Source: JAWPMT01 sp965267435
Lineage (GTDB): Bacteria > Bacteroidota > Bacteroidia > Cytophagales > Cyclobacteriaceae
Assembly (NCBI GenBank): GCA_965267435.1
Contig: OZ253960.1
Location: forward strand, 3,162,001 to 3,226,000
DNA: 64,000 nt
Direction of reading: 5' to 3'
In this document: piece by piece, positions 43,579-52,777 of the stretch
How the letters are laid out: each line of letters opens with the position of its first letter
Numbering within the stretch: the stretch's first letter is position 1
The notes under the pieces: generated by a model
What the model was told of the DNA's origin: nothing
What the model saw: the letters and a program-made list of their open reading frames with translations, nothing else
Databases searched by the model: none
Program-made: the position numbers and the translations under genes

Positions 43579-45054
43579 CTACGCCAGAATATCCTTCACC
43601 ACATGGCCGTGTACGTCCGTCAATCGGTACCTCCTGCCCTGGTGCTTGAAAGTCAGCCGCTCGTGGTCGACGCCAAGTAGGTGTAGCAATGTAGCCTGGA
43701 AGTCGTGAACGTGGACGCCATTCTCAGCGATGTTGTAGCTGAAGTCGTCGGTTTTTCCATAGGTGGTGCCTGGCCTAATACCTCCACCGGCCATCCACAT
43801 GGTAAAGCACCTCGGATGGTGATCGCGCCCGTAGTTGTCGCTGGTCAGGGTGCCCTGGGAGAAACTGGTCCGGCCAAATTCCCCGCCCCAAATCACGAGT
43901 GTATCCTCCAGCAAACCCCGCTGCTTCAAATCCTTTACCAGAGCAGCTGACGCCTGATCCGAGGACTTGGCCATCACCTTGATGTCATTGGGGAGATTGC
44001 CGTGCTGGTCCCATCCCGCATGATACAACTGGATAAACGGAACATCCCGCTCGGCCAGTCGGCGCGCCAGCAGACAGTTGGCAGCGTAAGTCCCGGGGAT
44101 CCGCGACTCGGGCCCATACATATCAAAAATATAGTCCGGCTCATCCGAGAGATCGGCGACATCGGGCACGGAAGTCTGCATGCGATAGGCCATCTCGTAC
44201 TGGCTCAGCTTAGAGTCGATCTCGGGGTCTCCCCACGCAGCCTTCTGCTGCGCTTCCAATTGCTCCAGATAGTCGAGTTCCCTTCTTCGGCTCTCCTTGT
44301 CAATACCGGCAGGATTGGACAGGTACAGCACTGGATCAGCGCCCGACCTGAACCGCACGCCCTGATGGTGCGAAGGCAAGAATCCATTGTTCCACGCCTG
44401 CATGTTGAGATTTTGAGTGTCCGGCTTGCCTTTGGACAGGAGCACGATGAAGGACGGCAAATTCTTATTGGGGCTGCCCAGTCCGTAGCTCATCCATGAT
44501 CCTATGGAAGGTCTTCCTACCTGCTGCGAACCTGTCTGCATGAAAATGATGGCCGGCTCGTGATTGATGGCCTCCGTGTACATGGAGTTGACGACGCAAA
44601 TGTCCTGCGCGATGGAACCGATGTGGGGTACGAGCTCACTGAAGTACCCACCCGTCTGCGGGTTTTGATGGAAAGAGAAATGGGGGTTGACCAGTGGGAA
44701 GCTGGACTGCGCAGCGAGCATCCCTGTGATGCGCTGATCCCCTCGTACGCTGTCGGGTATCTCTTGCCCGTGCCACTTCTTCAGCTCTGGCTTGTAGTCA
44801 AACAATTCCATCTGGCTAGGGCCACCGCTTTGGAAAAGGTAGATGACGCGCTTGGCTTTGGCGGCGTGATGTAGGGCGCCGAGGATCCCCCCGTTACCAG
44901 GGTTGGTTGCTACGTTAGATGCAGCCTTGAGCGCGTCTGGGAATAATAACGAGCCCATGGCCATGGCGCCGAGTCCCTTGGTTGTGGTCCCCAGAAATTC
45001 TCTTCTCGTTTGCTTGTACAGCGCTTTGCTTAAATCGGAATCGTGTCTTGCCAT
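43579..45054 (-). CDS. DUF1501 (sulfatase-like fold) protein, Tat-type start
   Basis: 491 residues. N-terminus: TRREFLGTTTKGLGAMAMGS (twin-arginine-like signal). The body carries the DUF1501 features: KRVIYLFQSGGPSQMELFDY, INHEPAIIFMQTGSQQVGRP, GSWMSYGLGSPNKNLPSFIV, DTLVIWGGEFGRTSFSQG, DHHPRCFTMWMAGGGIRPGT. The fold is related to alkaline phosphatases and sulfatases. DUF1501 and DUF1553 proteins occur together in Planctomycetota and Bacteroidota, but their joint role is unproven. It starts 5 bases after the DUF1553 stop. Confidence 0.93.
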   Translation of the reverse strand: MARHDSDLSKALYKQTRREFLGTTTKGLGAMAMGSLLFPDALKAASNVATNPGNGGILGALHHAAKAKRVIYLFQSGGPSQMELFDYKPELKKWHGQEIPDSVRGDQRITGMLAAQSSFPLVNPHFSFHQNPQTGGYFSELVPHIGSIAQDICVVNSMYTEAINHEPAIIFMQTGSQQVGRPSIGSWMSYGLGSPNKNLPSFIVLLSKGKPDTQNLNMQAWNNGFLPSHHQGVRFRSGADPVLYLSNPAGIDKESRRRELDYLEQLEAQQKAAWGDPEIDSKLSQYEMAYRMQTSVPDVADLSDEPDYIFDMYGPESRIPGTYAANCLLARRLAERDVPFIQLYHAGWDQHGNLPNDIKVMAKSSDQASAALVKDLKQRGLLEDTLVIWGGEFGRTSFSQGTLTSDNYGRDHHPRCFTMWMAGGGIRPGTTYGKTDDFSYNIAENGVHVHDFQATLLHLLGVDHERLTFKHQGRRYRLTDVHGHVVKDILA

Positions 45055-45059
45055 GCGCT

Positions 45060-48000
45060 CTAGTTTTTGTAATAAGCTTCCGTGGTATTCATGACGGTGT
45101 TGGTAACTCGCGACAACGCCGCCAGACCAGGCCGGTCCTCGATGCCGTCAATCTTTTTGTGCCCTGTGGATAGGAAGGCCATGGCTCTATCAGGGTAGGT
45201 TTCGAAGTAACTCTTCTCCGCGGAGAACTGCTTCAATAGAATCGCCGTCTCATTAGCCGATGGCTTCCTGCTTGTAAGCGTCCTAAACACGGTGACGAGC
45301 GCGTCTTCCACATCTCCCTCGGCGTCTTTGAGGGCGTTTGCCGCGAGTACCCGGCACCCTTCAATGAATTGTGGGTCGTTCATCAGTACCAATGCCTGCA
45401 GCGGTGTACTGCTTTGTTGCCTCCGCACCTGGCACTCTGCCCGGCTCGAAGCATCGAAGATCAGCATGTTGGGTGGCGGCATGTTCCGCTTCCAGAAGGT
45501 GTATATGCTTCTTCGGTACAGTCCCTTGTCATAGTCTACTTCGTACTCCGGCCAGAAGGTGTGTGTCATGACTTCCCTCCACAATCCAGGTGGCTGATAG
45601 GGATACACCGAGATACCGCCCTGCTGCTCCTCCAGCAGGCCGCTGGCCGCCAGGATGTTGTCACGTACCATCTCCGCGGGGTATCTGTACCGCGGTCCTC
45701 GGGCCAACAGTACATTACCCGGATCGATCTCTTGCAACTCTGGTCGAATTTGCGATGACTGCCGGTAGGTGGCCGACGATACCATCTGCTTGACAAGTCG
45801 CTTCACGTCCCAACCATTCTCCTGAAAGTCGACGGCCAACCAATCCAGCAATTCTGGATGTGACGGCAAGGCTCCCTGGTTACCAAAGTCCTCGACGGTC
45901 TCCACGATCCCCTTGCCAAACATGAGGTACCACATCTGATTGACCGCCACCCGCGACGTAAGCGGATGATCCGGGTGAATCAGCCATTGGCCTAAGCCCA
46001 ATCTGTTCTTTGGCAAGTCTTCCGGCATGGCCAGAATGGCCTCAGGCACATCACTGCTCACTTCCTCACCGTGGGCATCGTAAACGCCCCGGTCAAGAAT
46101 GTACGCCTGGCGCTTCTCCTCGTAGTCACCCATGACCATCACTTCCTGGGCCGTGTCGACCAAGGCGACTTCCTTCAACCTTATCGCCCTTAGTTCATCT
46201 CTTTGCTGAGCCAGTGCATCATCGATATGCAAATCGAAGAACGTCTTTAATTCGGATCCTTTGTCAGCTAAGGCCTCATCAAAAGCCTCCAACCCCGCCT
46301 TCTGATCAAAAAGATACCTGGCTGTGTACTCATCGACCTCGGTACCCAGGACCCGGACCTCATCGACCATGCCTCCGGTGAAGTCTTTGTCATAATGTCG
46401 ATTGCCAATGATCAAACCCGCATAAGGCATGTAAACCGTCGGCGCTTTCGTCCTGTAGGGCATCGTAGAGCGATAGATATAGTCTCGCACCACATCGAAT
46501 GATACCTTCTCGCCATTGCGATACAATGCCATCCCCTCTGATTCGCTGGAGCCGTCATACGTCCATACATAATGCACCCACTCCCCGATCGGAAGTTTCT
46601 CAGGATCACGGATGTCGATGCTTTGATAGGGATGGGCGTGGTTGATCCTGAAATGCAGCTGGTCCTTCTTGATGACTGCATCCCATCCACGGTAACCTTG
46701 GATGCGGTTATTGCCATTGTACATCACATGGGCGTTTTCGTAGCTCTTGTTAGAATTGACCCAGAAGCTGATGGTGAAAGGATCCACGCGCTCGAATAGC
46801 GCGGGTTTGCCGTCGGCAATGAACTGGCCATTGGCGGCGCTGACGACCGCTTTTCCTTTGACGCCCTCAGCGCTGGAAATGCCACCCCAGTAGATTGCCG
46901 GTCCGTTTCCTGCCACCCGATCGGAGGCTTTGCCGTCCTTCAGGTCGTCAAATGTCAGATGGATCAGGGAGTGCTCCTTTACCACCTCCTCAGGGCCAGT
47001 GGTCGAAGGGCCTGCAAGCCACTCCTCGAAATCCGACTGATTGGCTATTCGTCGCTCATCCATCTCAGCTTCACCCTCGTCAATATTGGTCAATAGATAG
47101 TCCCTGATCTCTTCAGCCTCCTCTTCCAGGAGGGGAACGACCGGACCGGAGCTCATGGAGAACTTATTGGGAATCATCTGCCCATTCTCGATGGCATTGT
47201 TGCTGAAAATGCCATCCCCACGCTCTATGGTAGAATTGAAAAAGCTAAAAAGTTGATAGTAGTCCTTTTGACTGACGGGGTCGTACTTATGGTCATGACA
47301 ACGCGCGCATCCCAATGTCAGTGCCATGAAAGCCGAACCCACGGTATTGGTGCGATCGGCCACATACTCTACGCGGAACTCTTCGGGGATAACACCACCT
47401 TCGGAGTTTTGCTTGTGGTTCCTATTGAAGGCCGTGGCCAGTATCTGCTCCGTCGTCGCATTGGGAAGCTGGTCCCCACCGATCTGCCAGAGGATGAACT
47501 TGTCGTAAGAAAGATTTTCGTTGTAAGCATCGATGACCCAATCTCTGTACGGCCAAAATGTATGATGGAAATCGTCGAGGTAGCCTTCGGAGTCAGCGAA
47601 GCGAGCCACATCCAGCCAATAGCCAGCCATTCTCTCCCCATAAGCAGGCTGGGCTAACAGGTGCTCCACGAGATCCTCGTAGTAGCTCCCCTCATCGTAA
47701 GCCAACCAATAGTCCAAATCCTGAATCGTCGGAGGCAATCCTGTGATGTCGAAATACAACCTGCGAATGAGATGTTCGCGGGATGCCTCCGGGGAGGGGT
47801 CGAGATCATTTGCTTCCAATTTGTCCAAAACGAATCGATCGATCTCATTGACGGCCCATTCGGAGTCTGTTTGCGGGATCTTCGTTTTCTCCGGCTTCAT
47901 GAACGCCCAATGTGGCTTGTACTCCGCTCCCTGGTCAATCCACTTGATGAGCGTGGCTTTTTCCTGGGCAGTCAAAGCAAGGTTGGACTCCTCAGGAGGC

Positions 48001-48359
48001 ATCATAAATTCCGGATCCTCGCTTAGGACTCTATCCACCGCCAGGCTCTTACCGATACTCCCTGGTACAATGGCATGCCCATTCCCGCTTGCAAGGGCCT
48101 GATAAGCGACCTCCTCAACGTCCAGTCGTAGTTCTGCCTTTTGGTTTTGGGCGTCGGGACCGTGGCAGGCAAAGCATTTGTCGGATAGAATAGGCTTGAC
48201 GTGAAAGTTGTAATCGATCACCTGCGGCAAGTCATCATAGACCACCTGCACCTCTTCCGGCAATGAAGGACCACAACTTACGGTCACAAGTACCATTGCC
48301 GCTACAGCTACTATCAGCAAGGGACGGTCGTATCGTATTTTCAGTGCCTTGGTCTTCAT
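45060..48359 (-). CDS. DUF1549/DUF1553 protein with cytochrome-like and LamG domains
   Basis: 1099 residues. Lipobox VTVSC (C29). Order: a planctomycete-type cytochrome-C-like domain (KCFACHGPDAQNQKAELRLD, CxxCH at 62-66), DUF1549 (DRFVLDKLEANDLDPSPEAS; EHLIRRLYFDITGLPPTIQD; a second CxxCH in LGCARCHDHKYDPVSQ), a central LamG-like domain (about 460-690; PFTISFWVNSNKSYENAHVM), and DUF1553 (HPLTSRVAVNQMWYLMFGKG; GPRYRYPAEMVRDNILAASG; AECQVRRQQSSTPLQALVLM). It is predicted on the periplasmic or outer surface with haem at CxxCH. Together with the DUF1501 partner it may degrade or oxidise an unknown polymer. Confidence 0.93.
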   Translation of the reverse strand: MKTKALKIRYDRPLLIVAVAAMVLVTVSCGPSLPEEVQVVYDDLPQVIDYNFHVKPILSDKCFACHGPDAQNQKAELRLDVEEVAYQALASGNGHAIVPGSIGKSLAVDRVLSEDPEFMMPPEESNLALTAQEKATLIKWIDQGAEYKPHWAFMKPEKTKIPQTDSEWAVNEIDRFVLDKLEANDLDPSPEASREHLIRRLYFDITGLPPTIQDLDYWLAYDEGSYYEDLVEHLLAQPAYGERMAGYWLDVARFADSEGYLDDFHHTFWPYRDWVIDAYNENLSYDKFILWQIGGDQLPNATTEQILATAFNRNHKQNSEGGVIPEEFRVEYVADRTNTVGSAFMALTLGCARCHDHKYDPVSQKDYYQLFSFFNSTIERGDGIFSNNAIENGQMIPNKFSMSSGPVVPLLEEEAEEIRDYLLTNIDEGEAEMDERRIANQSDFEEWLAGPSTTGPEEVVKEHSLIHLTFDDLKDGKASDRVAGNGPAIYWGGISSAEGVKGKAVVSAANGQFIADGKPALFERVDPFTISFWVNSNKSYENAHVMYNGNNRIQGYRGWDAVIKKDQLHFRINHAHPYQSIDIRDPEKLPIGEWVHYVWTYDGSSESEGMALYRNGEKVSFDVVRDYIYRSTMPYRTKAPTVYMPYAGLIIGNRHYDKDFTGGMVDEVRVLGTEVDEYTARYLFDQKAGLEAFDEALADKGSELKTFFDLHIDDALAQQRDELRAIRLKEVALVDTAQEVMVMGDYEEKRQAYILDRGVYDAHGEEVSSDVPEAILAMPEDLPKNRLGLGQWLIHPDHPLTSRVAVNQMWYLMFGKGIVETVEDFGNQGALPSHPELLDWLAVDFQENGWDVKRLVKQMVSSATYRQSSQIRPELQEIDPGNVLLARGPRYRYPAEMVRDNILAASGLLEEQQGGISVYPYQPPGLWREVMTHTFWPEYEVDYDKGLYRRSIYTFWKRNMPPPNMLIFDASSRAECQVRRQQSSTPLQALVLMNDPQFIEGCRVLAANALKDAEGDVEDALVTVFRTLTSRKPSANETAILLKQFSAEKSYFETYPDRAMAFLSTGHKKIDGIEDRPGLAALSRVTNTVMNTTEAYYKN

Positions 48360-48675
48360 TTCAAGAAAAATTAGCCCTAAGAAGTGAGGATTACTTCCTT
48401 CTCAATTTAAATCAAATCTGTCTGTCGGGAAAACACTCATCGGGGCAGTGAGGTATCATTCGCCTCCGCAATGAGTACCCGAGTTTGCCTCCGCAAAATA
48501 ATGCCGGGTATGGTGGGAATCAGTCTGGACTATGCTGGTCCCGGGCTCGATTTCTCAAAAGGCGCTTTCCTCAAGGTCGATCGGGCTCAGGCTTGATGTG
48601 AAATACCGGAGGAACTTGATCAATGGCTAAACCAGACCTACAGACCAAAACATGGTCAAAAGGGGTTTCTAAAAC
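48360..48675. other. Intergenic region, no gene seen
   Basis: About 316 bases upstream of the DUF1553 gene and downstream of the histidine kinase gene. It contains a short direct repeat (GCCTCCGCAA twice, near 48465 and 48487). No open frame or hairpin of note. Confidence 0.5.
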
Positions 48676-50592
48676 TCACTCGTCTTCGATCAGAACCTCC
48701 TTCACCCGCCTTGCCAGGGGTAGACTAATAGTAAAGGTTGTTCCTTTCCCCTCCTCACTTTCCACTTCCACCTTCCCTTTGTTCAACTGTGTGAATTCAT
48801 TGACCAGCTGTAGACCAAGACCAATGCCCTTTTCACCAGATGTACCGTAAGTGCTCTTTTGGTCTTTCAGTTTGAACAGGTCATCCAACTTTTCCTGATT
48901 CATGCCGACGCCACTGTCCTTTACCTTAATCAGTGCAAAGCGATCCGCTTCAGAGGCTTCGATAGATACACTTCCACCCTCGGGCGTAAACTTTAGGGCA
49001 TTGCTGGTAAGGTTTCGCAGGATCGTCACCGCGCTATTTCGATCTGCCCATACCGACAAAGTTTCTGGTATATCGGCACTGAGTTGAATGTTCTTAGCAT
49101 CGGCAGTGGCCTTGAATGTTTGAAATATATTACCAACCATTTCATTGACCTGTATCCGCTCGGGATTATAGGGTAGATGGCCCTGCTGTTGCGCGGCCCA
49201 ATTCAAGAGGTTGTCCAGTAAGGATGCAATGGAGGCTACAGAGTCATCAATATCATGTGTCATACTCTCCAGGTCTTGGAATCGCTCCTTGATGATATAC
49301 ATCCTGATCATCCGACTGATACCATTGAAAGCACTGATCGGCCCTCTCAAGTCGTGGGAAATAATGGAGAAGAACTTGTCTTTGGTTTGATTTAGTTGCT
49401 CCAGTTCATTACTGAGCCTGTTCTTACGCTGATAGTTGCGGTAAACCATAACCAAAAAACCTACGGCCATCAACAAGATAATAATGAGCCCGGCTCCAAT
49501 GATCTGCTGGTTTCTCTTCTGTTCGTTTAGCAGGTCCACTTCCAGCTGTTTCTGGGAGACTTCAAATTCACGCCTTACATCTGCCATTTCTTGCAGAACA
49601 GACTCTCTGTTTAGGCTGTCGCGGTAGATCAGATGTGTCTTTAGAAAGTCATAAGCGCTCTCCTCTTGACCCATCCCCTGATATATTTGAGACAATGAAT
49701 ACGTTGCATCCTTTATCAATTCACGGTAATTGTGTTCTAGGGCAACATCCAATGAGGATCTGGCATAGTTAAGCGCCTGTTCCAATTGGCCATTGTCGAC
49801 ATACACCCTGGCCATTTCGTGTTGGAAAGCAGATATTCCATAGTAGTTTTCAAGACTCGTACAAAGGGCCATGGCTTCCCTTAGATTAGCTTCCGCCAAC
49901 TCCATTTTACCTTGCTTGGCATATACAAGGCCAATGTTCCCCAGGTTGTAAGCCCGCCCCAAAACATAATTCAGTTGATTAAATATCAGGGATGATTCGA
50001 GAAAGTAGTTCAATGCCTGATCCAGCTCGTTGGATTTCAAGTATTCATCTCCGGCATTGTACAAAGTCGAACCAAGCTTAATGGAATCACCTCCAATACG
50101 GAATTTGGCTATAGCGAGATTGTAATGTTTCAAGGATTCATCCGAATTCCCAATTTCAGAGTAGGTATCAGCTATTCCCATCAGCACAGTACTGATCCCT
50201 TCCTCATATGATATGGTTTCGGCTATCTCAAGTGCATTGAAGTAATTGTCAAACGCTTCATCAAAATCTCCGCGAAGCCTGTAAGCTGTACCCTTCTGAA
50301 AATACCCTTTCTCTTTCCAGATCAGGTACTCCCTAACCGCATCATTATTGATGCTCGATATAAGGATATCGGCATACTTTATTCGATCATTCGTGTTGGA
50401 TTCGTTGTAGGCGAGGTCATTTAACAGCTCGAACTTTGCCGAATCTGGTAAACCCGCATAATCTTCCGAACCCAATATGGTCTTTAGGCTATCTGCGACG
50501 GCCTGATTTTGGGCGTTGCCACAAACAACCACCAAACACCATAAGGGCAGAAGAACTATTCGAGACAAGAACTCCCGAATAAAATCTTGCAT
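48676..50592 (-). CDS. TPR-containing sensor histidine kinase
   Basis: 638 residues. Signal-like hydrophobic start (IVLLPLWCLVVVCGNAQ), then about seven tetratricopeptide repeats (residues 95-320; for example GTAYRLRGDFDEAFDNYFNA and GLVYAKQGKMELAEANLREA), a coiled segment, one membrane helix (IIGAGLIIILLMAVGFLVMV, about 364-383) and a kinase core: H413 in FFSIISHDLRGPISAFNGIS, N-box NLTSNALKFTPEGG, G1 VKDSGVGMNQEKLD, G2 GEKGIGLGLQLV. The periplasmic TPR part probably binds a peptide or protein. No response regulator is adjacent. Confidence 0.92.
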   Translation of the reverse strand: MQDFIREFLSRIVLLPLWCLVVVCGNAQNQAVADSLKTILGSEDYAGLPDSAKFELLNDLAYNESNTNDRIKYADILISSINNDAVREYLIWKEKGYFQKGTAYRLRGDFDEAFDNYFNALEIAETISYEEGISTVLMGIADTYSEIGNSDESLKHYNLAIAKFRIGGDSIKLGSTLYNAGDEYLKSNELDQALNYFLESSLIFNQLNYVLGRAYNLGNIGLVYAKQGKMELAEANLREAMALCTSLENYYGISAFQHEMARVYVDNGQLEQALNYARSSLDVALEHNYRELIKDATYSLSQIYQGMGQEESAYDFLKTHLIYRDSLNRESVLQEMADVRREFEVSQKQLEVDLLNEQKRNQQIIGAGLIIILLMAVGFLVMVYRNYQRKNRLSNELEQLNQTKDKFFSIISHDLRGPISAFNGISRMIRMYIIKERFQDLESMTHDIDDSVASIASLLDNLLNWAAQQQGHLPYNPERIQVNEMVGNIFQTFKATADAKNIQLSADIPETLSVWADRNSAVTILRNLTSNALKFTPEGGSVSIEASEADRFALIKVKDSGVGMNQEKLDDLFKLKDQKSTYGTSGEKGIGLGLQLVNEFTQLNKGKVEVESEEGKGTTFTISLPLARRVKEVLIEDE

Positions 50593-50607
50593 TTTGTCAG
50601 TGTCTGA

Positions 50608-51099
50608 TTAGTTAACCTGAAGTTTTGGATCTATTGTGTATTTGTCATTCCCCACCTGTATTTCAATATTGTAATCTTGAATGTCACCTGTGCTCACCTC
50701 GCTGGATTCCTTTATGGTACCGACTAACCTGTTAGATTTCCCATTGATATTTGCTCGTTTCAAGAGTTGCTTCGGGCTACCGCTTTTACTGGTAATTTTC
50801 TTAATACGTAGCTGGCCATCGTAATCGACATTATAGGGGACTATTATCCAGTTGATGGTTGACTCCGGATCAACAGGGATCGTAAACTTAGAGTGATCAT
50901 CTCCAAATGGACTTTTTCCCACTCCGACTAACAATAACTCTACGTTCTCGTCTACCTTTCCATCAGCAATTGTCTCGGTCTTAACTGTAATTATCATTAA
51001 GTGATCACTAGCTCTAAGTGCAGTTCCAGTGCTTTCTAGCTGCGACGTGCAGCCGTGTATTATCAAAATCAGGAGCAAAAATGAAGGTAAGTATTTCAC
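50608..51099 (-). CDS. Hypothetical lipoprotein (163 aa)
   Basis: Lipobox LLILIIHGC (C17). The mature part is beta-rich (LMIITVKTETIADGKVDENV, WIIVPYNVDYDGQLRIKKIT, IQDYNIEIQVGNDKYTIDPK). Family not recognised. Its stop is 16 bases before the histidine kinase start on the same strand, so it may be an accessory or ligand-binding lipoprotein for that kinase. Codon use here and in the kinase looks more A/T-rich than in neighbours. Confidence 0.7.
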   Translation of the reverse strand: MKYLPSFLLLILIIHGCTSQLESTGTALRASDHLMIITVKTETIADGKVDENVELLLVGVGKSPFGDDHSKFTIPVDPESTINWIIVPYNVDYDGQLRIKKITSKSGSPKQLLKRANINGKSNRLVGTIKESSEVSTGDIQDYNIEIQVGNDKYTIDPKLQVN

Positions 51100-51189
51100 A
51101 ATGGTATCGGGATTTAGTGTTATTGAAAAGTACTTTATCCATGTAAAGAATACAATGAACGCATTCCATGTATCAATATATTATTGATT

Positions 51190-51540
51190 TATCTTTAAAT
51201 AGTTCAATATTAAACCACACTGGCTATCTTCATCCTGCTTTTCGGTATCCAGCAGGAAAGCCTTGTTCCGGTTGGGTTGGGTCTCACTACTTGTACAAAT
51301 GGTCGTTCTATTTCGATTCTTTAGGCCGCAGGTGATCAGTTTATCACGGACAATCGAGAGCAAGTCCCAGCCTGAATTCGAAGCCACTGCCCTCGCCGCC
51401 TAGACCCGATCGAAGTGGCATCCCACGGCGCCAAGTCGGTGTGTCCACACCGGCAAGCGTGGGCCAGCGGGAGTGAGGGTGAGAGCGAAGAGCAGGACTA
51501 CAGCAAGAGGTGGAAGTAGCGCCTGTCTCTCCACCATCAT
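51190..51540. other. Unexplained structured intergenic element
   Basis: The 517-base gap before the Crp gene contains an A/T-rich half with a hairpin (CCTGCT 51234-51239 / AGCAGG 51251-51256) and a G/C-rich half (about 51384-51535). The latter has CGGTGT-GTCC-ACACCG, a CCACT...AGTGG pairing, and GGTGGA (51509-51514) / TCCACC (51530-51535). The minus-strand text GGCTTCGAATTC resembles a tRNA T-arm, but no tRNA can be folded. Frames through it (on the minus strand) lack any protein features. It could be a small RNA or the relic of a mobile element. Confidence 0.4.
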
Positions 51541-51617
51541 AAAAAAGAAGTGTCAACGGCAAACACCGACAGAAGGTGTCGTGTTCCTATGTTGCTCTCG
51601 CTAAAGATGATTCGGCC

Positions 51618-52187
51618 ATGAACAGTGATTTTAAGGAAGCATTTCAGCGCTTCAAATTTCTGAAGCTCCAGGACTTGCTTGCCCTTTTTAGCATCTGCTC
51701 TCTAAAGTCATATAAGAAGGGTGAACTGCTGGCAAAGAAGGGGGAGTATTGCAGGCATGCCTTTTTGGTTCGAAAAGGCCTGGTCAGAACGTATGTGACT
51801 ACGGCAGACGGCGCCGAAAAAACGATTCGACTGGCTCAAGAATCTGAATTTACCTCTGCGGGCATGAGCTTCTTAAAAGGTGAACCTTCCACCGAATTCC
51901 TGGATGCCCTGGAGGATTGCAAGGTGGTGGCCATCAACACAGAAAAGCTCAATGAGCTGGGGAAAACCAATATCAACATCCTGAGGCTGACACACGAGGG
52001 CATACTCGAAGCCTTTGTTGATGCCATACAACGTGTGGAGTTCTTCACAATTTTTACGCCAGAGGAGCGCTACAAAAGCCTGCTGGAGGAGTCCCCTGAG
52101 TTGTTGCAAAGAGTCCCTCAAAAGTACCTGGCGTCATATCTGGGCATCACCACGGTCTCACTTTCGCGTATCAGAAACCGGAAGTAG
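51618..52187 (+). CDS. Crp/Fnr-family transcriptional regulator
   Basis: 189 residues from ATG 51618; the longer frame from 51576 adds an unlikely head. The N-terminal cyclic-nucleotide-type domain has YKKGELLAKKGEYCRHAFLV, RKGLVRTYV and EKTIRLAQESEFTSAGMSFL. The C-terminus has a short helix-turn-helix (VPQKYLASYLGITTVSLSRI). There is no Fnr-type cysteine cluster, so direct Fe-S oxygen sensing is unlikely. It heads a run with rhodanese and hemerythrin genes (78-base gap) and probably controls them. Confidence 0.88.
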   Translation: MNSDFKEAFQRFKFLKLQDLLALFSICSLKSYKKGELLAKKGEYCRHAFLVRKGLVRTYVTTADGAEKTIRLAQESEFTSAGMSFLKGEPSTEFLDALEDCKVVAINTEKLNELGKTNINILRLTHEGILEAFVDAIQRVEFFTIFTPEERYKSLLEESPELLQRVPQKYLASYLGITTVSLSRIRNRK

Positions 52188-52265
52188 CGGCATTAATTAA
52201 CATATGTTATTTCGAGGGCTAACTGGCGGCTCTATCCTTGCAGCAAGCAACGGAATAGAGAATAT

Positions 52266-52769
52266 ATGAAGACGGTAATCATAGATGTAAGGACTGAAAA
52301 AGAATACTTGGAAGGCAGCTATCCAGGCGCAGTGAATCGGCCGCATGGCAGTTTTGATGTACAGCGATTTGAGAACTTCCGGGACAATCATATTGCACTG
52401 CTATGCTTCAGTGGCAATCGGGCCCAAAAGGTGAAGACGCTTCTCGAATTGGAGGGCTTTGAACATGTTTCCTTACTTCAAAACCAGATGGTGCATATTG
52501 CTGAAGCATCCAATGCCAACAGCTCCATCTGGACAGTTGATAGGCAATTCCGAATGGCATTGGGCATCCTGCTGGGTATTGCCTTGTCAAGTCACTATCT
52601 CTTCCAGTCAAGTGTGTCGCTATTCTTGCTTCTAGGTCTTTTTGCCGGCTTGTTATATTCCGTTATTACTGACAATTGCTATCTTAAGTCGCTCATAGCT
52701 GTGCTGCCATGGAATAAGGCAAACAGTATGAACGCATCGATCACTAATCAACAAATTTTAACTACCTAA
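52266..52769 (+). CDS. Rhodanese-like protein with membrane tail (YgaP-like)
   Basis: 167 residues. Residues 1-90 form a short rhodanese domain with active-site Cys47 in the loop CFSGNRAQK. Residues 95-145 are a DUF2892-like two-helix segment (WTVDRQFRMALGILLGIALS; VSLFLLLGLFAGLLYSVI), as in YgaP. It probably transfers sulfane sulfur or senses nitrosative stress at the membrane. Next gene 8 bases on. Confidence 0.88.
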   Translation: MKTVIIDVRTEKEYLEGSYPGAVNRPHGSFDVQRFENFRDNHIALLCFSGNRAQKVKTLLELEGFEHVSLLQNQMVHIAEASNANSSIWTVDRQFRMALGILLGIALSSHYLFQSSVSLFLLLGLFAGLLYSVITDNCYLKSLIAVLPWNKANSMNASITNQQILTT

Positions 52770-52777
52770 TATCCAAT

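Noticed and set aside
51370..51400. T-arm-like GGCTTCGAATTC on the minus strand as a possible tRNA
   Set aside because: No acceptor, D or anticodon arms could be paired around it.
51344..51562. 72-codon minus-strand frame in the gap before the Crp gene
   Set aside because: Its Cys/Ser/Pro/Gly-rich sequence looks like translated structured DNA, and it lacks a start context or conserved motif.
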